Assembly: GCF_008369295.1 (NCBI RefSeq) | Contig: NZ_VOBG01000001.1 | Span: forward strand, 372,001 to 436,000 | DNA length: 64,000 bases | Source: Pseudomonas sp. ANT_H4 | Lineage (GTDB): Bacteria; Pseudomonadota; Gammaproteobacteria; Pseudomonadales; Pseudomonadaceae | Direction of reading: 5' to 3' | Shown: in pieces, positions 26,884 through 37,290 of the stretch | Position numbering within the stretch: position 1 is the stretch's first letter | Layout: each line of letters starts with the position of its first letter | The notes under the pieces: generated by a model | Told to the model about the DNA's origin: nothing | What the model saw: only the letters and a program-made list of their open reading frames with translations | Databases searched by the model: none | Program-made: the position numbers and the translations under genes

Positions 26884-27117
26884 TTAAATCTTGCCAGCGC
26901 GGCGGATTTCGGCCAGCACGACAGTGATGCCACGCTTGTCGATGATGCGCATGCCTTTAGCAGATACGCGCAGACGAACAAAACGTTTCTCTTCTTCAAC
27001 CCAGAAGCGGTGATGCTGCAGGTTAGGCAGGAAACGACGACGGGTTTTGTTATTTGCGTGGGAAATGTTATTCCCAGTCACCGGACCCTTACCGGTAACT
27101 TGACAGACTCTCGACAT
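26884..27117 (-). CDS. rpmB: 50S ribosomal protein L28
   Basis: The 77-aa protein starts [29 protein letters not shown] and ends RRAGKI, as in L28 of gamma-proteobacteria. A large-subunit protein. There is a single cysteine, so it is not a zinc-ribbon form. It is first in the rpmB-rpmG operon; a leader of about 140 bases with two hairpins precedes it. Confidence 0.97.
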   Translation of the reverse strand: MSRVCQVTGKGPVTGNNISHANNKTRRRFLPNLQHHRFWVEEEKRFVRLRVSAKGMRIIDKRGITVVLAEIRRAGKI

Positions 27118-27575
27118 GCCTCAGCCCTCTAAAACCACATGCCCAACCCGGCATGGGTTGGCCGCTTAATCTCTCAGTCATTTGGCGCCAGGCGCCGCGT
27201 TTCTTTAGGGTCTTACCGGCTACACCTACTAGCGAAGGAACCGGGCCCCTAGAAAAGAGCGCTGCTTTATACCAGAAAGACCCAAGTGCAACAACAGTCC
27301 GTGTATTTTTACCGGTATAAATCTCGCCCACAAACGCCTGAACCGTTGCCAGGGTGGGCCGCTGCACGAGTGAACCGCTCGTCGCACAGAATGATTTACA
27401 GCGCTTGCGCACACCGTAAGATGTCCGGCAAAACGACCTGAGACGCCATCAAAACAGCATTTGAGGCAAAAGCACAGGCAAAAATGGGCTAGTCATTTAT
27501 CAATCAGCCCACTACGGTAGGACTTTTCCAGACTGCACTCGCAGATGGGCCTTCGATCTGCAAAGGAAACCGACC
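27118..27575. other. 458-bp gene-free region: rpmB leader and promoter
   Basis: No convincing gene is seen. On the minus strand a possible promoter has -10 TATAAA (27266-27271) and a weak -35 TTGTTG (27289-27294) with 17-bp spacing, giving an rpmB leader of about 140 bases. The leader can form CCAACCC-GGCAT-GGGTTGG (27143-27161), about 25 bases upstream of the rpmB ATG, and GGCGCC-A-GGCGCC (27184-27196). The region from 27300 to 27575 serves as upstream sequence of the peptide-binding protein; AAAGGAAA precedes its ATG. Confidence 0.5.
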
Positions 27576-29168
27576 ATGCGCCTCGCTGCCCTGCCGCTAT
27601 TGCTAGCCCCGCTTTTTCTTGCTCCGCAGGCCTTGGCGGCCACCACTTTGAGCGTCTGCACCGAGGCCAGCCCCGAAGGGTTCGACGTGGTACAATACAA
27701 CTCGCTGACCACCACCAACGCCTCGGCAGACGTGCTGATGAATCGCCTGGTGGACTTCGACGCCGCCAGCGGCACACTGACTCCCAGCCTGGCCGACAGC
27801 TGGGACGTCTCGCCAGACGGCCTGACCTATACCTTCAAACTGCACCCAGGTGTTAAATTCCACCGCACCGAGTATTTCAGCCCAAGTCGCACCTTGACCG
27901 CTGAAGACGTGCGCTTCAGCTTCGAGCGCATGCTCGATCCGGCCAATCCGTGGCACAAGATCGCCCAGAGCGGCTTCCCGCATGCGCAATCCCTGCAACT
28001 GTCGGCACTGATCAAGAAAATCGATGCGCTGGACCCACTGACCGTGCGCTTTACCCTGGACCATGCCGACTCAACGTTCCTGGCCGCACTGAGTATGGGT
28101 TTTGCCTCGATATACCCGGCTGAATACGCCGATAAATTGCTCAAGGCTGGCACCCCGGAAAAGCTCAACAGCCAACCGATCGGTACCGGGCCGTTCATTT
28201 TCGGGCGTTTCCAGAAAGACGCATCTATCCGCTACAAGGCCAACCCGGAGTACTTCGCCGGTAAACCTGCTGTGGATAACTTGATCTTTGCCATCACCAC
28301 AGACGCCAACGTCAGGCTGCAAAAGCTGCGACGCAACGAGTGCCAGATCGCCCTGTCGCCCAAGCCCCTGGATATTGGCGAAGCCCAGCAGGACGCTGCA
28401 CTCAAGGTAGAAAAAACCGCTGCCTTTATGACCGCCTTCGTCGCTATCAACAGCCAGCATCCGCCTCTGGACAAGCCAGAAGTACGTCAGGCGATCAACT
28501 TGGCTTTCGACAAGGCCAGCTACCTCAAAGCGGTATTCGAAGACACTGCCGAAGCCGCCAATGGCCCTTTCCCACCTAATACCTGGAGCTATGCCAAGGA
28601 ATTACCAGGCTATCCCCAGGACGTCGCCAAGGCCAAGGTGCTGCTCGAAAGAGCCGGCCTCAAGGACGGTTTTAAAACTACTATCTGGACCCGACCTTCA
28701 GGCAGCTTGCTCAACCCCAACCCAAGCCTTGGCGCTCAGTTGTTGCAAGCGGACCTGGCTAAAATTGGCATCCAGGCCGAAATACGCGTGATCGAGTGGG
28801 GTGAGCTGATCCGCCGCGCGAAGGCCGGCGAACACGACTTGCTGTTCATGGGCTGGGCGGGCGACAACGGCGACCCGGATAACTTCCTGACCCCGCAGTT
28901 CTCCTGTGCGGCGGTGAAATCCGGCACCAACTTCGCCCGTTATTGCGACTCCGCACTGGACAAGCTGATTAGCGCCGGCAAGACCACCAGCGAGCAAGGG
29001 GTGCGCAGCAAGCTGTATCAACAGGCACAGGCGCAGATCCAGCAACAGGCACTGTGGCTGCCGCTCGCACACCCCACGGCCTTTGCCCTGACGCGCAAAA
29101 ATGTCGAGGGGTATCAGGTCAGCCCGTTCGGGCGTCAGGATTACTCGCAGGTGAGCGTCAAGCCATAA
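27576..29168 (+). CDS. ABC transporter dipeptide/oligopeptide-binding protein (DppA-like)
   Basis: The 530-aa SBP family 5 protein has a signal peptide (about 1-21, ends ALAA). Family features are LADSWDVSPDGLTYTFKLHPGVKFH, LTAEDVRFSFERM and FMGWAGDNGDPDNF. It binds peptides or similar solutes in the periplasm for an ABC permease. No permease or ATPase gene is next to it, so it is an orphan binding protein that must share a permease encoded elsewhere. The ATG at 27576 has AAAGGA upstream. Confidence 0.93.
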   Translation: MRLAALPLLLAPLFLAPQALAATTLSVCTEASPEGFDVVQYNSLTTTNASADVLMNRLVDFDAASGTLTPSLADSWDVSPDGLTYTFKLHPGVKFHRTEYFSPSRTLTAEDVRFSFERMLDPANPWHKIAQSGFPHAQSLQLSALIKKIDALDPLTVRFTLDHADSTFLAALSMGFASIYPAEYADKLLKAGTPEKLNSQPIGTGPFIFGRFQKDASIRYKANPEYFAGKPAVDNLIFAITTDANVRLQKLRRNECQIALSPKPLDIGEAQQDAALKVEKTAAFMTAFVAINSQHPPLDKPEVRQAINLAFDKASYLKAVFEDTAEAANGPFPPNTWSYAKELPGYPQDVAKAKVLLERAGLKDGFKTTIWTRPSGSLLNPNPSLGAQLLQADLAKIGIQAEIRVIEWGELIRRAKAGEHDLLFMGWAGDNGDPDNFLTPQFSCAAVKSGTNFARYCDSALDKLISAGKTTSEQGVRSKLYQQAQAQIQQQALWLPLAHPTAFALTRKNVEGYQVSPFGRQDYSQVSVKP

Positions 29169-29171
29169 GCT

Positions 29172-29206
29172 GCAAGCTGCAAGCTAACTTGAGGCTTGCA
29201 GCTTGC
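29172..29206. repeat. GCAAGCTGCAAGC hairpin repeat, family 2
   Basis: The 13-bp perfect inverted repeat GCAAGCTGCAAGC / GCTTGCAGCTTGC has a 9-base loop. It lies between the convergent peptide-binding protein and radC genes and may act as a terminator-like stop. It belongs to the same AGCTGCAAGC/AGCTACAAGC family as the repeats at 56015 and 61616. Confidence 0.8.
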
Positions 29207-29223
29207 CCCTTGCAGCTGCCTTT

Positions 29224-29898
29224 CTACATCCACCCGTACTCGGCCATGGACAACGGATCCCCGTCGCCAACAATGATGTGGTCCAGTACCCGCACGTCGA
29301 CCAACTCCAGGGTTTTTTGCAAAAGCTTCGTCAGCTTGCGGTCGGCAATGCTTGGCTCGGCGCTCCCGGAAGGATGGTTGTGACACAGGATCAGCGCAGC
29401 CGCGTTATAGGCCAGGGCACGCTTGACCACTTGCCTTGGGTACACCGTGGCATTGTCGATGGTGCCTTGAAACAACTTCTCAAAACCCAACACCCGATGC
29501 CTTGAATCGAGAAACAGGCAGCCGAATACCTCGTGGGGTTCATGGCGCAACAGCGCCTTGAGGTAATCGCGCACTGCCATTGGGCTTTCCAACGCCGAAT
29601 CGTGCCGCAGGCGCTCGGCCAGATGGCGCTGGGCCATTTCCAGCACGGCCTGGAGCTGGGCAAACTTCGCCGGGCCCAGCCCCAGGTGCTGGCTGAATTG
29701 CGCCTGTTTGGCCTCCAGCAGAGCACGCAAACTGCCGAACTGCTTCAGCAGATGACGCGCCAGATCCACCGCACTTTTGCCCGCCACCCCGGTGCGCAGA
29801 AAAATCGCCAACAATTCAGCATCGGAAAGATTTGCCGCACCCAACTCCAAAAGTTTCTCCCGCGGGCGCTCCGCCGCGGGCCAATCGCGAATACTCAT
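29224..29898 (-). CDS. radC: RadC-family JAB/MPN-domain protein
   Basis: The protein of 224 aa has an N-terminal helix-hairpin-helix region and a JAMM metalloprotease-like domain with H173-x-H175-P-S-G ... D186 ([14 protein letters not shown]). RadC was once thought to act in DNA repair, but its function is not settled. ATG 29898 (MSIRDWP) is chosen because GGAGG is a few bases upstream, which discards an N-terminal extension of 60 aa. It is divergent from coaBC with about 130 bp between starts. Confidence 0.93.
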   Translation of the reverse strand: MSIRDWPAAERPREKLLELGAANLSDAELLAIFLRTGVAGKSAVDLARHLLKQFGSLRALLEAKQAQFSQHLGLGPAKFAQLQAVLEMAQRHLAERLRHDSALESPMAVRDYLKALLRHEPHEVFGCLFLDSRHRVLGFEKLFQGTIDNATVYPRQVVKRALAYNAAALILCHNHPSGSAEPSIADRKLTKLLQKTLELVDVRVLDHIIVGDGDPLSMAEYGWM

Positions 29899-30028
29899 AG
29901 CACCTCCGTGTGCATGTGCGCCGCTGTTGCGTGGCGGTCGCTGTGTTATCTTAGCCCATCTTTTTGCGTGCGATTTCACCTGGGGAGGGGGCATCGCAAC
30001 GCCATCACTGAACTGGAAAGGCAAGCCA

Positions 30029-31237
30029 ATGCAGCGTCTGTATCGGAAACGCATCGTTCTCGGCGTCGGCGGCGGCATTGCCGCCTACAAGAGCGCAGAA
30101 CTAGTTCGCCGGCTTCTGGACCAAGGCGCCGAAGTGCGCGTGGTCATGACCCGTGGCGGTAGCGAGTTCATCACCCCGTTGACCATGCAGGCCCTGTCCG
30201 GGCACCCGGTTCACCTGGACCTGCTGGACCCGGCGGCGGAAGCCGCCATGGGCCATATCGAGCTGGCCAAGTGGGCCGACCTGGTGCTGATCGCGCCCGC
30301 CACCGCCGACCTGATCGCCCGCCTGGCACAGGGCATCGCCAATGACTTGCTGACCACGCTGGTGCTGGCCACCGACGCTACCGTCGCCATAGCTCCCGCG
30401 ATGAACCAGGCCATGTGGCACGACCCAGCCACCCAAGCCAATACCCAACTGCTGCAAAGCCGTGGCCTCAAGGTCTTCGGCCCGGCATCCGGCAGCCAGG
30501 CCTGCGGCGACGTGGGCATGGGCCGCATGCTCGAAGCCACTGACCTGGCGCTGTGCGCCGCCGAGTGTTTCCAGCACCTGGCCCTGACCGGCAAGCACGT
30601 GCTGATCACCGCAGGTCCGACCCAGGAAAACATCGACCCGGTGCGCTACATCACCAACCACAGCTCCGGAAAAATGGGCTTTGCCCTGGCCGAAGCAGCG
30701 GTAGAAGCCGGCGCTCGCGTCACCTTGATCACCGGCCCCGTGCACTTGCCAACGCCTGACCGTGTCACCCGCATCGACGTGGTCAGCGCCCGTGACATGC
30801 TCGCGGCCTGCGAAGCGGCAATCCCTTGCGACCTGTTTATCGCCTCGGCAGCGGTCGCGGACTACCGCCCGGAAGTCATTGCTCCACAAAAACTCAAGAA
30901 AGACCCTACGAGCGGCGACGGCCTGCTCCTGCAAATGGTCCGCAACCCGGATATTCTGGCGACTATCGCCACCCATCCAGATCGCCCGTTCAGCGTCGGT
31001 TTCGCGGCCGAAACCGAGCATCTGCTGGACTATGCTGCTCGCAAATTGAAAGACAAAAACCTCGACCTGATCGTTGCCAATGATGTCGCCAACCCAAGCA
31101 TCGGCTTCAACAGCGAGGAAAACGCCTGCAGCGTGATCGACCGCGAACTGCACGCCACCCTTTTCGTCCAGACCAGCAAAGGCAAGATTGCCCGCCAACT
31201 GATCTCTTTTATCGCCCAACGGCTGAACCAGGTTTAA
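30029..31237 (+). CDS. coaBC: Bifunctional phosphopantothenoylcysteine decarboxylase/synthetase CoaBC
   Basis: The 402-aa enzyme catalyses steps 2 and 3 of CoA synthesis from phosphopantothenate. The CoaC flavin domain (about 1-190) has [14 protein letters not shown], the PAMNQAMW motif and the active-site Cys in [12 protein letters not shown]. The CoaB domain (about 190-402) has [25 protein letters not shown] and [13 protein letters not shown] 30029 ([12 protein letters not shown]) fits family length; GGAAAGG is upstream. dut follows after five bases. Confidence 0.96.
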   Translation: MQRLYRKRIVLGVGGGIAAYKSAELVRRLLDQGAEVRVVMTRGGSEFITPLTMQALSGHPVHLDLLDPAAEAAMGHIELAKWADLVLIAPATADLIARLAQGIANDLLTTLVLATDATVAIAPAMNQAMWHDPATQANTQLLQSRGLKVFGPASGSQACGDVGMGRMLEATDLALCAAECFQHLALTGKHVLITAGPTQENIDPVRYITNHSSGKMGFALAEAAVEAGARVTLITGPVHLPTPDRVTRIDVVSARDMLAACEAAIPCDLFIASAAVADYRPEVIAPQKLKKDPTSGDGLLLQMVRNPDILATIATHPDRPFSVGFAAETEHLLDYAARKLKDKNLDLIVANDVANPSIGFNSEENACSVIDRELHATLFVQTSKGKIARQLISFIAQRLNQV

Positions 31238-31242
31238 TTTCC

Positions 31243-31698
31243 ATGCACGCTTTGCAAGCCAAGATCCTCGACCCCCGCATCGGCAACGAATTCCCGCTGC
31301 CGGCCTACGCCACACCGGGTTCCGCCGGCCTCGACCTGCGTGCCATGCTCAAGCAGGACACCGTTCTTGAGCCTGGCCAGACCCTGCTGATCCCTACCGG
31401 CCTGTCAATTTATGTGGGTGATCCCGGCTTGGCTGCACTGATCCTGCCGCGCTCCGGCCTGGGCCACAAACACGGCATCGTCCTCGGTAACCTGGTGGGC
31501 CTGATCGACTCGGACTATCAGGGCGAACTGATGGTGTCTTGCTGGAACCGTGGCCAGACCGCTTTCAACATCGCGGTCGGCGAGCGCATTGCCCAGTTGG
31601 TGCTGGTTCCGGTCGTGCAGGCGCACTTTGAACTGGTTGAAGAGTTCGACGAAACCCAACGCGGCGCAGGTGGTTTCGGGCATTCCGGCAGCCACTGA
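31243..31698 (+). CDS. dut: dUTP diphosphatase
   Basis: The 151-aa homotrimeric dUTPase converts dUTP to dUMP. Motifs are [10 protein letters not shown] (I), RSGLGHKHG (II), [11 protein letters not shown] (III), RIAQLV (IV) and the C-terminal flap [12 protein letters not shown] (V). It is five bases downstream of coaBC, in the conserved coaBC-dut operon. Confidence 0.97.
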   Translation: MHALQAKILDPRIGNEFPLPAYATPGSAGLDLRAMLKQDTVLEPGQTLLIPTGLSIYVGDPGLAALILPRSGLGHKHGIVLGNLVGLIDSDYQGELMVSCWNRGQTAFNIAVGERIAQLVLVPVVQAHFELVEEFDETQRGAGGFGHSGSH

Positions 31699-31711
31699 CC
31701 ACGCTGATCCA

Positions 31712-31732
31712 GGCCGGGCACCCTGCCCGGCC
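31712..31732 (+). terminator. GC-rich hairpin after dut
   Basis: GGCCGGGCA-CCC-TGCCCGGCC is a perfect 9-bp stem 14 bases beyond the dut stop. No T-run follows, so it may be a 3'-end stabiliser or Rho-type end rather than an intrinsic terminator. Confidence 0.5.
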
Positions 31733-31763
31733 CGCAGCCAACGCATGGCTTTCAGGATGAATA

Positions 31764-31922
31764 ATGCGCAGCGCCTATCAAGAAGATTTGCCTTGTGAAA
31801 TCAAGGTATTAAGCGGTAAGGGAAGTGGTTCCGCTGCGCAGGTGGCACTTTTGCACCACGAACTCTATGCCAAAAATGCCGTCATACCCTTCAGTCTGAG
31901 CCTGCCGGTCAGCAACATTTAG
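31764..31922 (+). CDS. Possible 52-aa protein between dut and algC
   Basis: An ATG ORF of 52 codons reads MRSAYQEDLPCEIKVLSGKG and ends PFSLSLPVSNI. AGGA lies about six bases upstream of its ATG, and it stops 36 bp before algC. I do not recognise it, and codon use at the start is less GC-rich than in the neighbours. It could be a chance ORF in the algC leader. Confidence 0.25.
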   Translation: MRSAYQEDLPCEIKVLSGKGSGSAAQVALLHHELYAKNAVIPFSLSLPVSNI

Positions 31923-31958
31923 GCCTGTCCAGCCCCGTATCGATGGAGTTTCCCAGTG

Positions 31959-33356
31959 ATGAGCAACGCAGCCCACGTCGCACCGACATTTCCCGACAGC
32001 ATCTTCCGCGCCTACGACATCCGTGGCGTCGTTCCCAAGACCCTGACCGCCGAAACCGCCTACTGGATCGGCCGCGCCATTGGCTCCCAGAGCCTGGCCC
32101 AGGGCGAGCCCAACGTTTGCGTGGGCCGTGACGGGCGACTGTCCGGCCCTGAGCTGGTGGAGCGACTGATTCAGGGCGTGGCCGACAGCGGCTGCCATGT
32201 CAGCGATGTCGGCCTGGTGCCAACCCCAGCGCTGTACTACGCCGCCAATGTGCTGGCTGGCAAGTCGGGCGTGATGCTCACCGGCAGCCACAACCCGTCG
32301 GACTACAACGGCTTCAAGATCGTGATTGCCGGCGACACCCTGGCCAACGAACAGATCCAGGCCCTGCACACCCGCCTCAAGACCAACGACCTGACCAGCG
32401 GCAAGGGCAGTATCACCAAGGTCGACATTCTTCAGCGCTACTCGGACGAAATCACCCGCGACATCAAGCTCGACCGACGCCTCAAAGTGGTGGTGGACTG
32501 CGGCAACGGCGCAGCTGGCGTGATCGCCCCGCAACTGCTCGAAGCCCTGAACTGCGAAATAATCCCGCTGTTCTGCGACGTCGATGGCAATTTCCCCAAC
32601 CATCACCCGGACCCGGGCAAACCTGAAAACCTGGTGGACTTGATCGCCAAGGTCAAGGAAACCGGTGCTGACCTGGGCCTGGCGTTCGATGGCGACGGCG
32701 ACCGTGTTGGCGTGGTGACCAACACCGGCAATATCGTGTTCCCGGACCGCTTGCTGATGCTGTTCGCCCGCGACGTGGTGGCACGCAATCCTGGCGCCGA
32801 GATCATCTTCGACGTCAAATGCACCCGCCGCCTGACACCGCTGATCAAGGAATACGGTGGTCGCCCACTAATGTGGAAGACCGGTCATTCGTTGATCAAA
32901 AAGAAAATGAAGGAAACCGGTGCCCTGTTGGCTGGCGAAATGAGCGGGCACGTGTTCTTCAAGGAGCGCTGGTTCGGCTTTGACGACGGTATTTACAGCG
33001 CCGCGCGCCTGCTGGAGATCCTCAGCAAGGAGAAATTCACCGCCGAAGACCTGTTTGCGACCTTCCCGGACGATATTTCTACGCCGGAAATCAATATCCA
33101 TGTGACCGAAGAGAGCAAATTCAGCATCATTGACGCACTGCACGATGCGCAATGGGGCGAAGGCGCCAACCTGACCACCATTGATGGCGTGCGAGTCGAT
33201 TACGCCAAAGGCTGGGGCCTGGTTCGCGCGTCCAACACCACGCCGGTGCTGGTGCTGCGTTTCGAAGCGGATACCGAGGCTGAGCTGCAGCGCATCAAGG
33301 ATGTCTTCCACGCCCAGTTGCAACGTGTTGCCCCTGATCTCCAACTACCGTTCTGA
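31959..33356 (+). CDS. algC: Phosphomannomutase/phosphoglucomutase AlgC
   Basis: The 465-aa enzyme interconverts mannose-6-P/mannose-1-P and glucose-6-P/glucose-1-P for alginate, LPS and rhamnolipid precursors. The phosphoserine is Ser110 in LTGSHNP; the Mg2+ loop is DGDGDR near 243-248 and the sugar-binding loop GEMSGH is present. The start could be GTG 31956 (seven bases after GGAG) or ATG 31959 (ten bases); ATG is reported. The gene precedes argB in the same direction. Confidence 0.96.
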   Translation: MSNAAHVAPTFPDSIFRAYDIRGVVPKTLTAETAYWIGRAIGSQSLAQGEPNVCVGRDGRLSGPELVERLIQGVADSGCHVSDVGLVPTPALYYAANVLAGKSGVMLTGSHNPSDYNGFKIVIAGDTLANEQIQALHTRLKTNDLTSGKGSITKVDILQRYSDEITRDIKLDRRLKVVVDCGNGAAGVIAPQLLEALNCEIIPLFCDVDGNFPNHHPDPGKPENLVDLIAKVKETGADLGLAFDGDGDRVGVVTNTGNIVFPDRLLMLFARDVVARNPGAEIIFDVKCTRRLTPLIKEYGGRPLMWKTGHSLIKKKMKETGALLAGEMSGHVFFKERWFGFDDGIYSAARLLEILSKEKFTAEDLFATFPDDISTPEINIHVTEESKFSIIDALHDAQWGEGANLTTIDGVRVDYAKGWGLVRASNTTPVLVLRFEADTEAELQRIKDVFHAQLQRVAPDLQLPF

Positions 33357-33378
33357 TTTTTTTGCACCGGAGCCCTGA

Positions 33379-34284
<906 letters not shown>

Positions 34285-34297
34285 ACAGCGCTGAAAC

Positions 34298-34336
34298 AAA
34301 AAGACCCCGCTCAACCTTGTTGGGCGGGGTCTTTTT
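34298..34336. terminator. Bidirectional terminator between argB and pyrE
   Basis: AAAAAGACCCCGC and GCGGGGTCTTTTT form a 13-bp inverted repeat with A- and T-runs, shared by the two convergent genes. Confidence 0.92.
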
Positions 34337-34352
34337 TATTGCTCGGGAAAAA

Positions 34353-34997
34353 TCAGACGCCGAACTGCTCGCGATACGCCTGCACTGCCGGCAAATGCTG
34401 CTTGAGCTGCGGATCATCTGCCAGAAACTGCAACACCTGGTTCAGCGATACGATGCTGACCACTGGAATCGCGAAGTCACGCTCCACTTCCTGGATCGCT
34501 GACAACTCACCGTTGCCTCGCTCCTGGCGGTTCAAGGCGATCAACACCCCGGCGGCCTTGGCGCCATCCTGGGATGCGATGATCTGCATCACTTCACGAA
34601 TCGCCGTACCAGCGGTGATCACGTCATCGATAATCAGCACATCGCCAGTCAGCGGAGCACCTACGAGACTGCCACCTTCACCATGGGCCTTGGCTTCCTT
34701 ACGGTTGAAGCACCACGGCAAATCCCGGCCGTGATGCTCAGCCAGGGCCACGGCGGTCGCGGCGGCCAGCGGGATGCCTTTGTAGGCCGGACCGAACAGC
34801 ACGTCGAAGGAAATACCGCTTTCAACGATGGCCGCCGCATAGAAACGACCCAACTGCGCCAGGGCAGAACCCGAGTTGAACAGGCCCGCGTTGAAGAAGT
34901 ACGGGCTGGTGCGCCCGGATTTGAGAGTGAACTCACCGAAGCGCAAAACACCGCGATCGATGGCAAAACGAATGAAATCGCGTTGATACGCCTGCAT
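34353..34997 (-). CDS. pyrE: Orotate phosphoribosyltransferase
   Basis: The 214-aa enzyme makes orotidine 5'-phosphate from orotate and PRPP. It shows the PRPP loop [14 protein letters not shown] and the catalytic loop region [15 protein letters not shown] 34997 (MQAYQRDF) follows GAGG by about eight bases and gives the family length; the frame extends a little upstream. It is divergent from crc, with an 82-bp shared promoter region. Confidence 0.97.
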   Translation of the reverse strand: MQAYQRDFIRFAIDRGVLRFGEFTLKSGRTSPYFFNAGLFNSGSALAQLGRFYAAAIVESGISFDVLFGPAYKGIPLAAATAVALAEHHGRDLPWCFNRKEAKAHGEGGSLVGAPLTGDVLIIDDVITAGTAIREVMQIIASQDGAKAAGVLIALNRQERGNGELSAIQEVERDFAIPVVSIVSLNQVLQFLADDPQLKQHLPAVQAYREQFGV

Positions 34998-35079
34998 GAA
35001 AAAAGCCTCAGATACCACGGATTTAGCTAATTAGGTAGACGGCGTGTATCATACACGCACGCGATTTTTGGGGCCATTT

Positions 35080-35859
35080 ATGCGGATCATCAGTGTGAAC
35101 GTCAATGGTATTCAGGCTGCAGTCGAGCGTGGTTTGCTCAGTTGGCTGCAAGCCCAGAATGCCGACGTCATCTGCCTGCAGGACACCCGCGCCTCCGCCT
35201 TTGAACTGGACGACCCAGCCTTCCAACTGGATGGCTACTTCCTTTATGCCTGTGATGCCGAAGTTCCCGCCCAAGGTGGGGTGGCTTTGTATTCGCGGTT
35301 GCAACCCAAGGCGGTCATCAGCGGCCTCGGCTTCGAGACAGCCGACCGCTACGGGCGCTACCTGCAAGCCGATTTCGACAAGGTCAGCATCGCGACCTTG
35401 CTGCTTCCATCAGGGCAGAACGGCGATGAAGACTTGAACCAAAAGTTCAAGCTAATGGACGATTTCGCCCGTTATCTGGATAAACAGCGACGCAAACGTC
35501 GCGAGTACATTTACTGTGGCTCGCTGTACGTGGCGCAACAAAAGCTGGATATCAAGAACTGGCGCGACAGCCAGCAATCCCCGGGCTTCCTGGCGCCGGA
35601 ACGGGCCTGGATGGACGAGATTGTCGGCAACATGGGCTATGTTGATGCCCTGCGCGAAGTCAGCCGCGAAGGTGACCAGTACAGCTGGTGGCCGGACAAC
35701 GAACAGGCTGAGATGCTCAACCTGGGCTGGCGTTTTGACTACCAGTTGTTGACCCCTGGCCTGCGCCGCTTTGTTCGCAGTGCACGCTTGCCGCGTCAAC
35801 CACGGTTCTCGCAGCACGCGCCGCTGATCGTGGACTACGACTGGACCTTGACCATCTAA
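35080..35859 (+). CDS. crc: Catabolite repression control protein Crc
   Basis: The 259-aa protein has the endonuclease/exonuclease/phosphatase fold (MRIISVNVNGIQAAVERGLLSWLQ) but no longer acts as a nuclease. In Pseudomonas Crc assists Hfq in translational repression of catabolic mRNAs bearing A-rich sites, and is titrated by the CrcZ RNA. The length and ATG 35080 match Crc from other pseudomonads. It is divergent from pyrE, as in P. aeruginosa and P. putida. Confidence 0.96.
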   Translation: MRIISVNVNGIQAAVERGLLSWLQAQNADVICLQDTRASAFELDDPAFQLDGYFLYACDAEVPAQGGVALYSRLQPKAVISGLGFETADRYGRYLQADFDKVSIATLLLPSGQNGDEDLNQKFKLMDDFARYLDKQRRKRREYIYCGSLYVAQQKLDIKNWRDSQQSPGFLAPERAWMDEIVGNMGYVDALREVSREGDQYSWWPDNEQAEMLNLGWRFDYQLLTPGLRRFVRSARLPRQPRFSQHAPLIVDYDWTLTI

Positions 35860-35876
35860 GGTCGATTCCAGGATGC

Positions 35877-35906
35877 AAAAAAGCCGACATCGCTGTCGGC
35901 TTTTTT
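35877..35906. terminator. Bidirectional terminator after crc
   Basis: AAAAAAGCCGACA-TCGC-TGTCGGCTTTTTT, about 17 bases after the crc stop and 15 bases after the convergent DUF4870 gene stop. Confidence 0.92.
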
Positions 35907-35921
35907 GTTTTTTGTGGGCGC

Positions 35922-36290
35922 CTATTTAACAATCCGCCAGGTAAACGGATACCGATAGGGAATCCCCTGGTTGGCCTTGATCCCACCAATAATGGTCAGT
36001 ACCAGCGCACCGATCAATACCAACGCCAGCAGCGCAAAGCCAATCAGCACGAACATCAGCAGGTAGCAAATCGCCGAAGCAATGGCCACGGTGATCTGGA
36101 AGTTCAACGCTTCCTTGCCCTGGGCGTCGATGAACGGGTCCATCTCACGCTTGACCTGCCACAGAATCAACGGTCCCAGCAGGTTACCGAACGGAAACCA
36201 CATCCCCAGAAACGCCGCGAAGTGACAGAACATCGCCCACTGGCGAACTTCCTGGCTCGGTGTTGGCTGTGGAAGCTGACTGTCACTCAT
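35922..36290 (-). CDS. DUF4870 (Tic20-like) small membrane protein
   Basis: The 122-aa protein has a polar N terminus (MSDSQLPQPTPSQEVRQW) followed by three or four hydrophobic segments, ending GGIKANQGIPYRYPFTWRIVK. This matches DUF4870, a family of small inner-membrane proteins of unknown function. It lies 22 bp downstream of rph on the same strand and may be cotranscribed with it. Confidence 0.88.
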   Translation of the reverse strand: MSDSQLPQPTPSQEVRQWAMFCHFAAFLGMWFPFGNLLGPLILWQVKREMDPFIDAQGKEALNFQITVAIASAICYLLMFVLIGFALLALVLIGALVLTIIGGIKANQGIPYRYPFTWRIVK

Positions 36291-36312
36291 GGCCTTGCTC
36301 CTTGGGCGCTGC

Positions 36313-37035
36313 TTAGTCAGCCAGAGCGGCGTTCTGCAGTTCGAACAGTTCGGTCATGCCTTTCTGGGCTAATGCCAGCATGGCGTTCAACTCGGCTGGC
36401 TGGAATGGCGCGCCTTCGGCCGTGCCCTGGACTTCGATGAAACCACCGGAATTGGTCATCACCACGTTGAGGTCGGTTTCGGCAGCCGAATCTTCAAGAT
36501 AGTCCAGGTCCAGCACAGGCTCGCCCTGGTACATGCCTACAGAAACTGCAGCAATCATCTGCTTGAGTGGATCGCCGCCTTTCAGGCCGCCGCGCTTCTT
36601 GATCACTTTCAAGGCATCGACCAGAGCAACCATCGCACCGGTGATGGACGCGGTACGGGTGCCGCCGTCGGCCTGGATCACGTCGCAATCGACGTACAGG
36701 GTGACGTCGCCCAGCTTGGTCATGTCCAGCGCCGCACGCAGGGAACGCCCGATCAGGCGCTGGATTTCCAGGGTGCGGCCGCCTTGCTTGCCGCGGCTGG
36801 CTTCACGCTGGTTACGCTCGCCAGTGGCCCGCGGCAGCATGCCGTATTCGGCGGTCAACCAACCCTGGCCCTGGCCCTTGAGGAAGCGCGGTACGCCATT
36901 TTCGACGCTAACGGTGCAGATAACCTTGGTATCGCCAAACTCGACCAGTACAGATCCCTCGGCGTGTTTGGTGTAGTTGCGGGTGATGCGGATCGAGCGG
37001 AGCTGATCGGCAGCGCGACCACTTGGACGTTTCAT
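36313..37035 (-). CDS. rph: Ribonuclease PH
   Basis: The 240-aa phosphorolytic 3'-5' exoribonuclease trims tRNA 3' ends. It starts [30 protein letters not shown] and has [44 protein letters not shown], the signature of the active site and the catalytic core. It ends NAALAD without frameshift, unlike the well-known rph defect of E. coli K-12. It is divergent from yicC. Confidence 0.97.
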   Translation of the reverse strand: MKRPSGRAADQLRSIRITRNYTKHAEGSVLVEFGDTKVICTVSVENGVPRFLKGQGQGWLTAEYGMLPRATGERNQREASRGKQGGRTLEIQRLIGRSLRAALDMTKLGDVTLYVDCDVIQADGGTRTASITGAMVALVDALKVIKKRGGLKGGDPLKQMIAAVSVGMYQGEPVLDLDYLEDSAAETDLNVVMTNSGGFIEVQGTAEGAPFQPAELNAMLALAQKGMTELFELQNAALAD

Positions 37036-37290
37036 AGGGGAACACCTGTACGGAGGACGAAAAACTGCCGAGCATTATAGAGCCGCCAGCCGCGCCTGGG
37101 CAGTTCTAAAAAATCCGGTTACCAAGAAGCGCTCTGAAGCGTGCCTTCAACCCTTTGTCACAGCCAGCGTTTGGGGCCGCTCGTTGCGTTGCGCTACAAT
37201 CCTGCGCCTTCGCAGCCTGTCGGCTTCAATTCACCCATCAGCCCGCCCTACCCCACGGTTTGCGGGACTGCATCGCGAGGTACCTCCATA

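Noticed and set aside
31712..31732. Hairpin after dut as a REP element
   Set aside because: Its sequence does not match any of the REP groups in the window; it is better read as a 3'-end structure.
34998..35079. Regulatory RNA between pyrE and crc
   Set aside because: Only 82 bp, no hairpin or terminator in it; more likely a plain divergent promoter.
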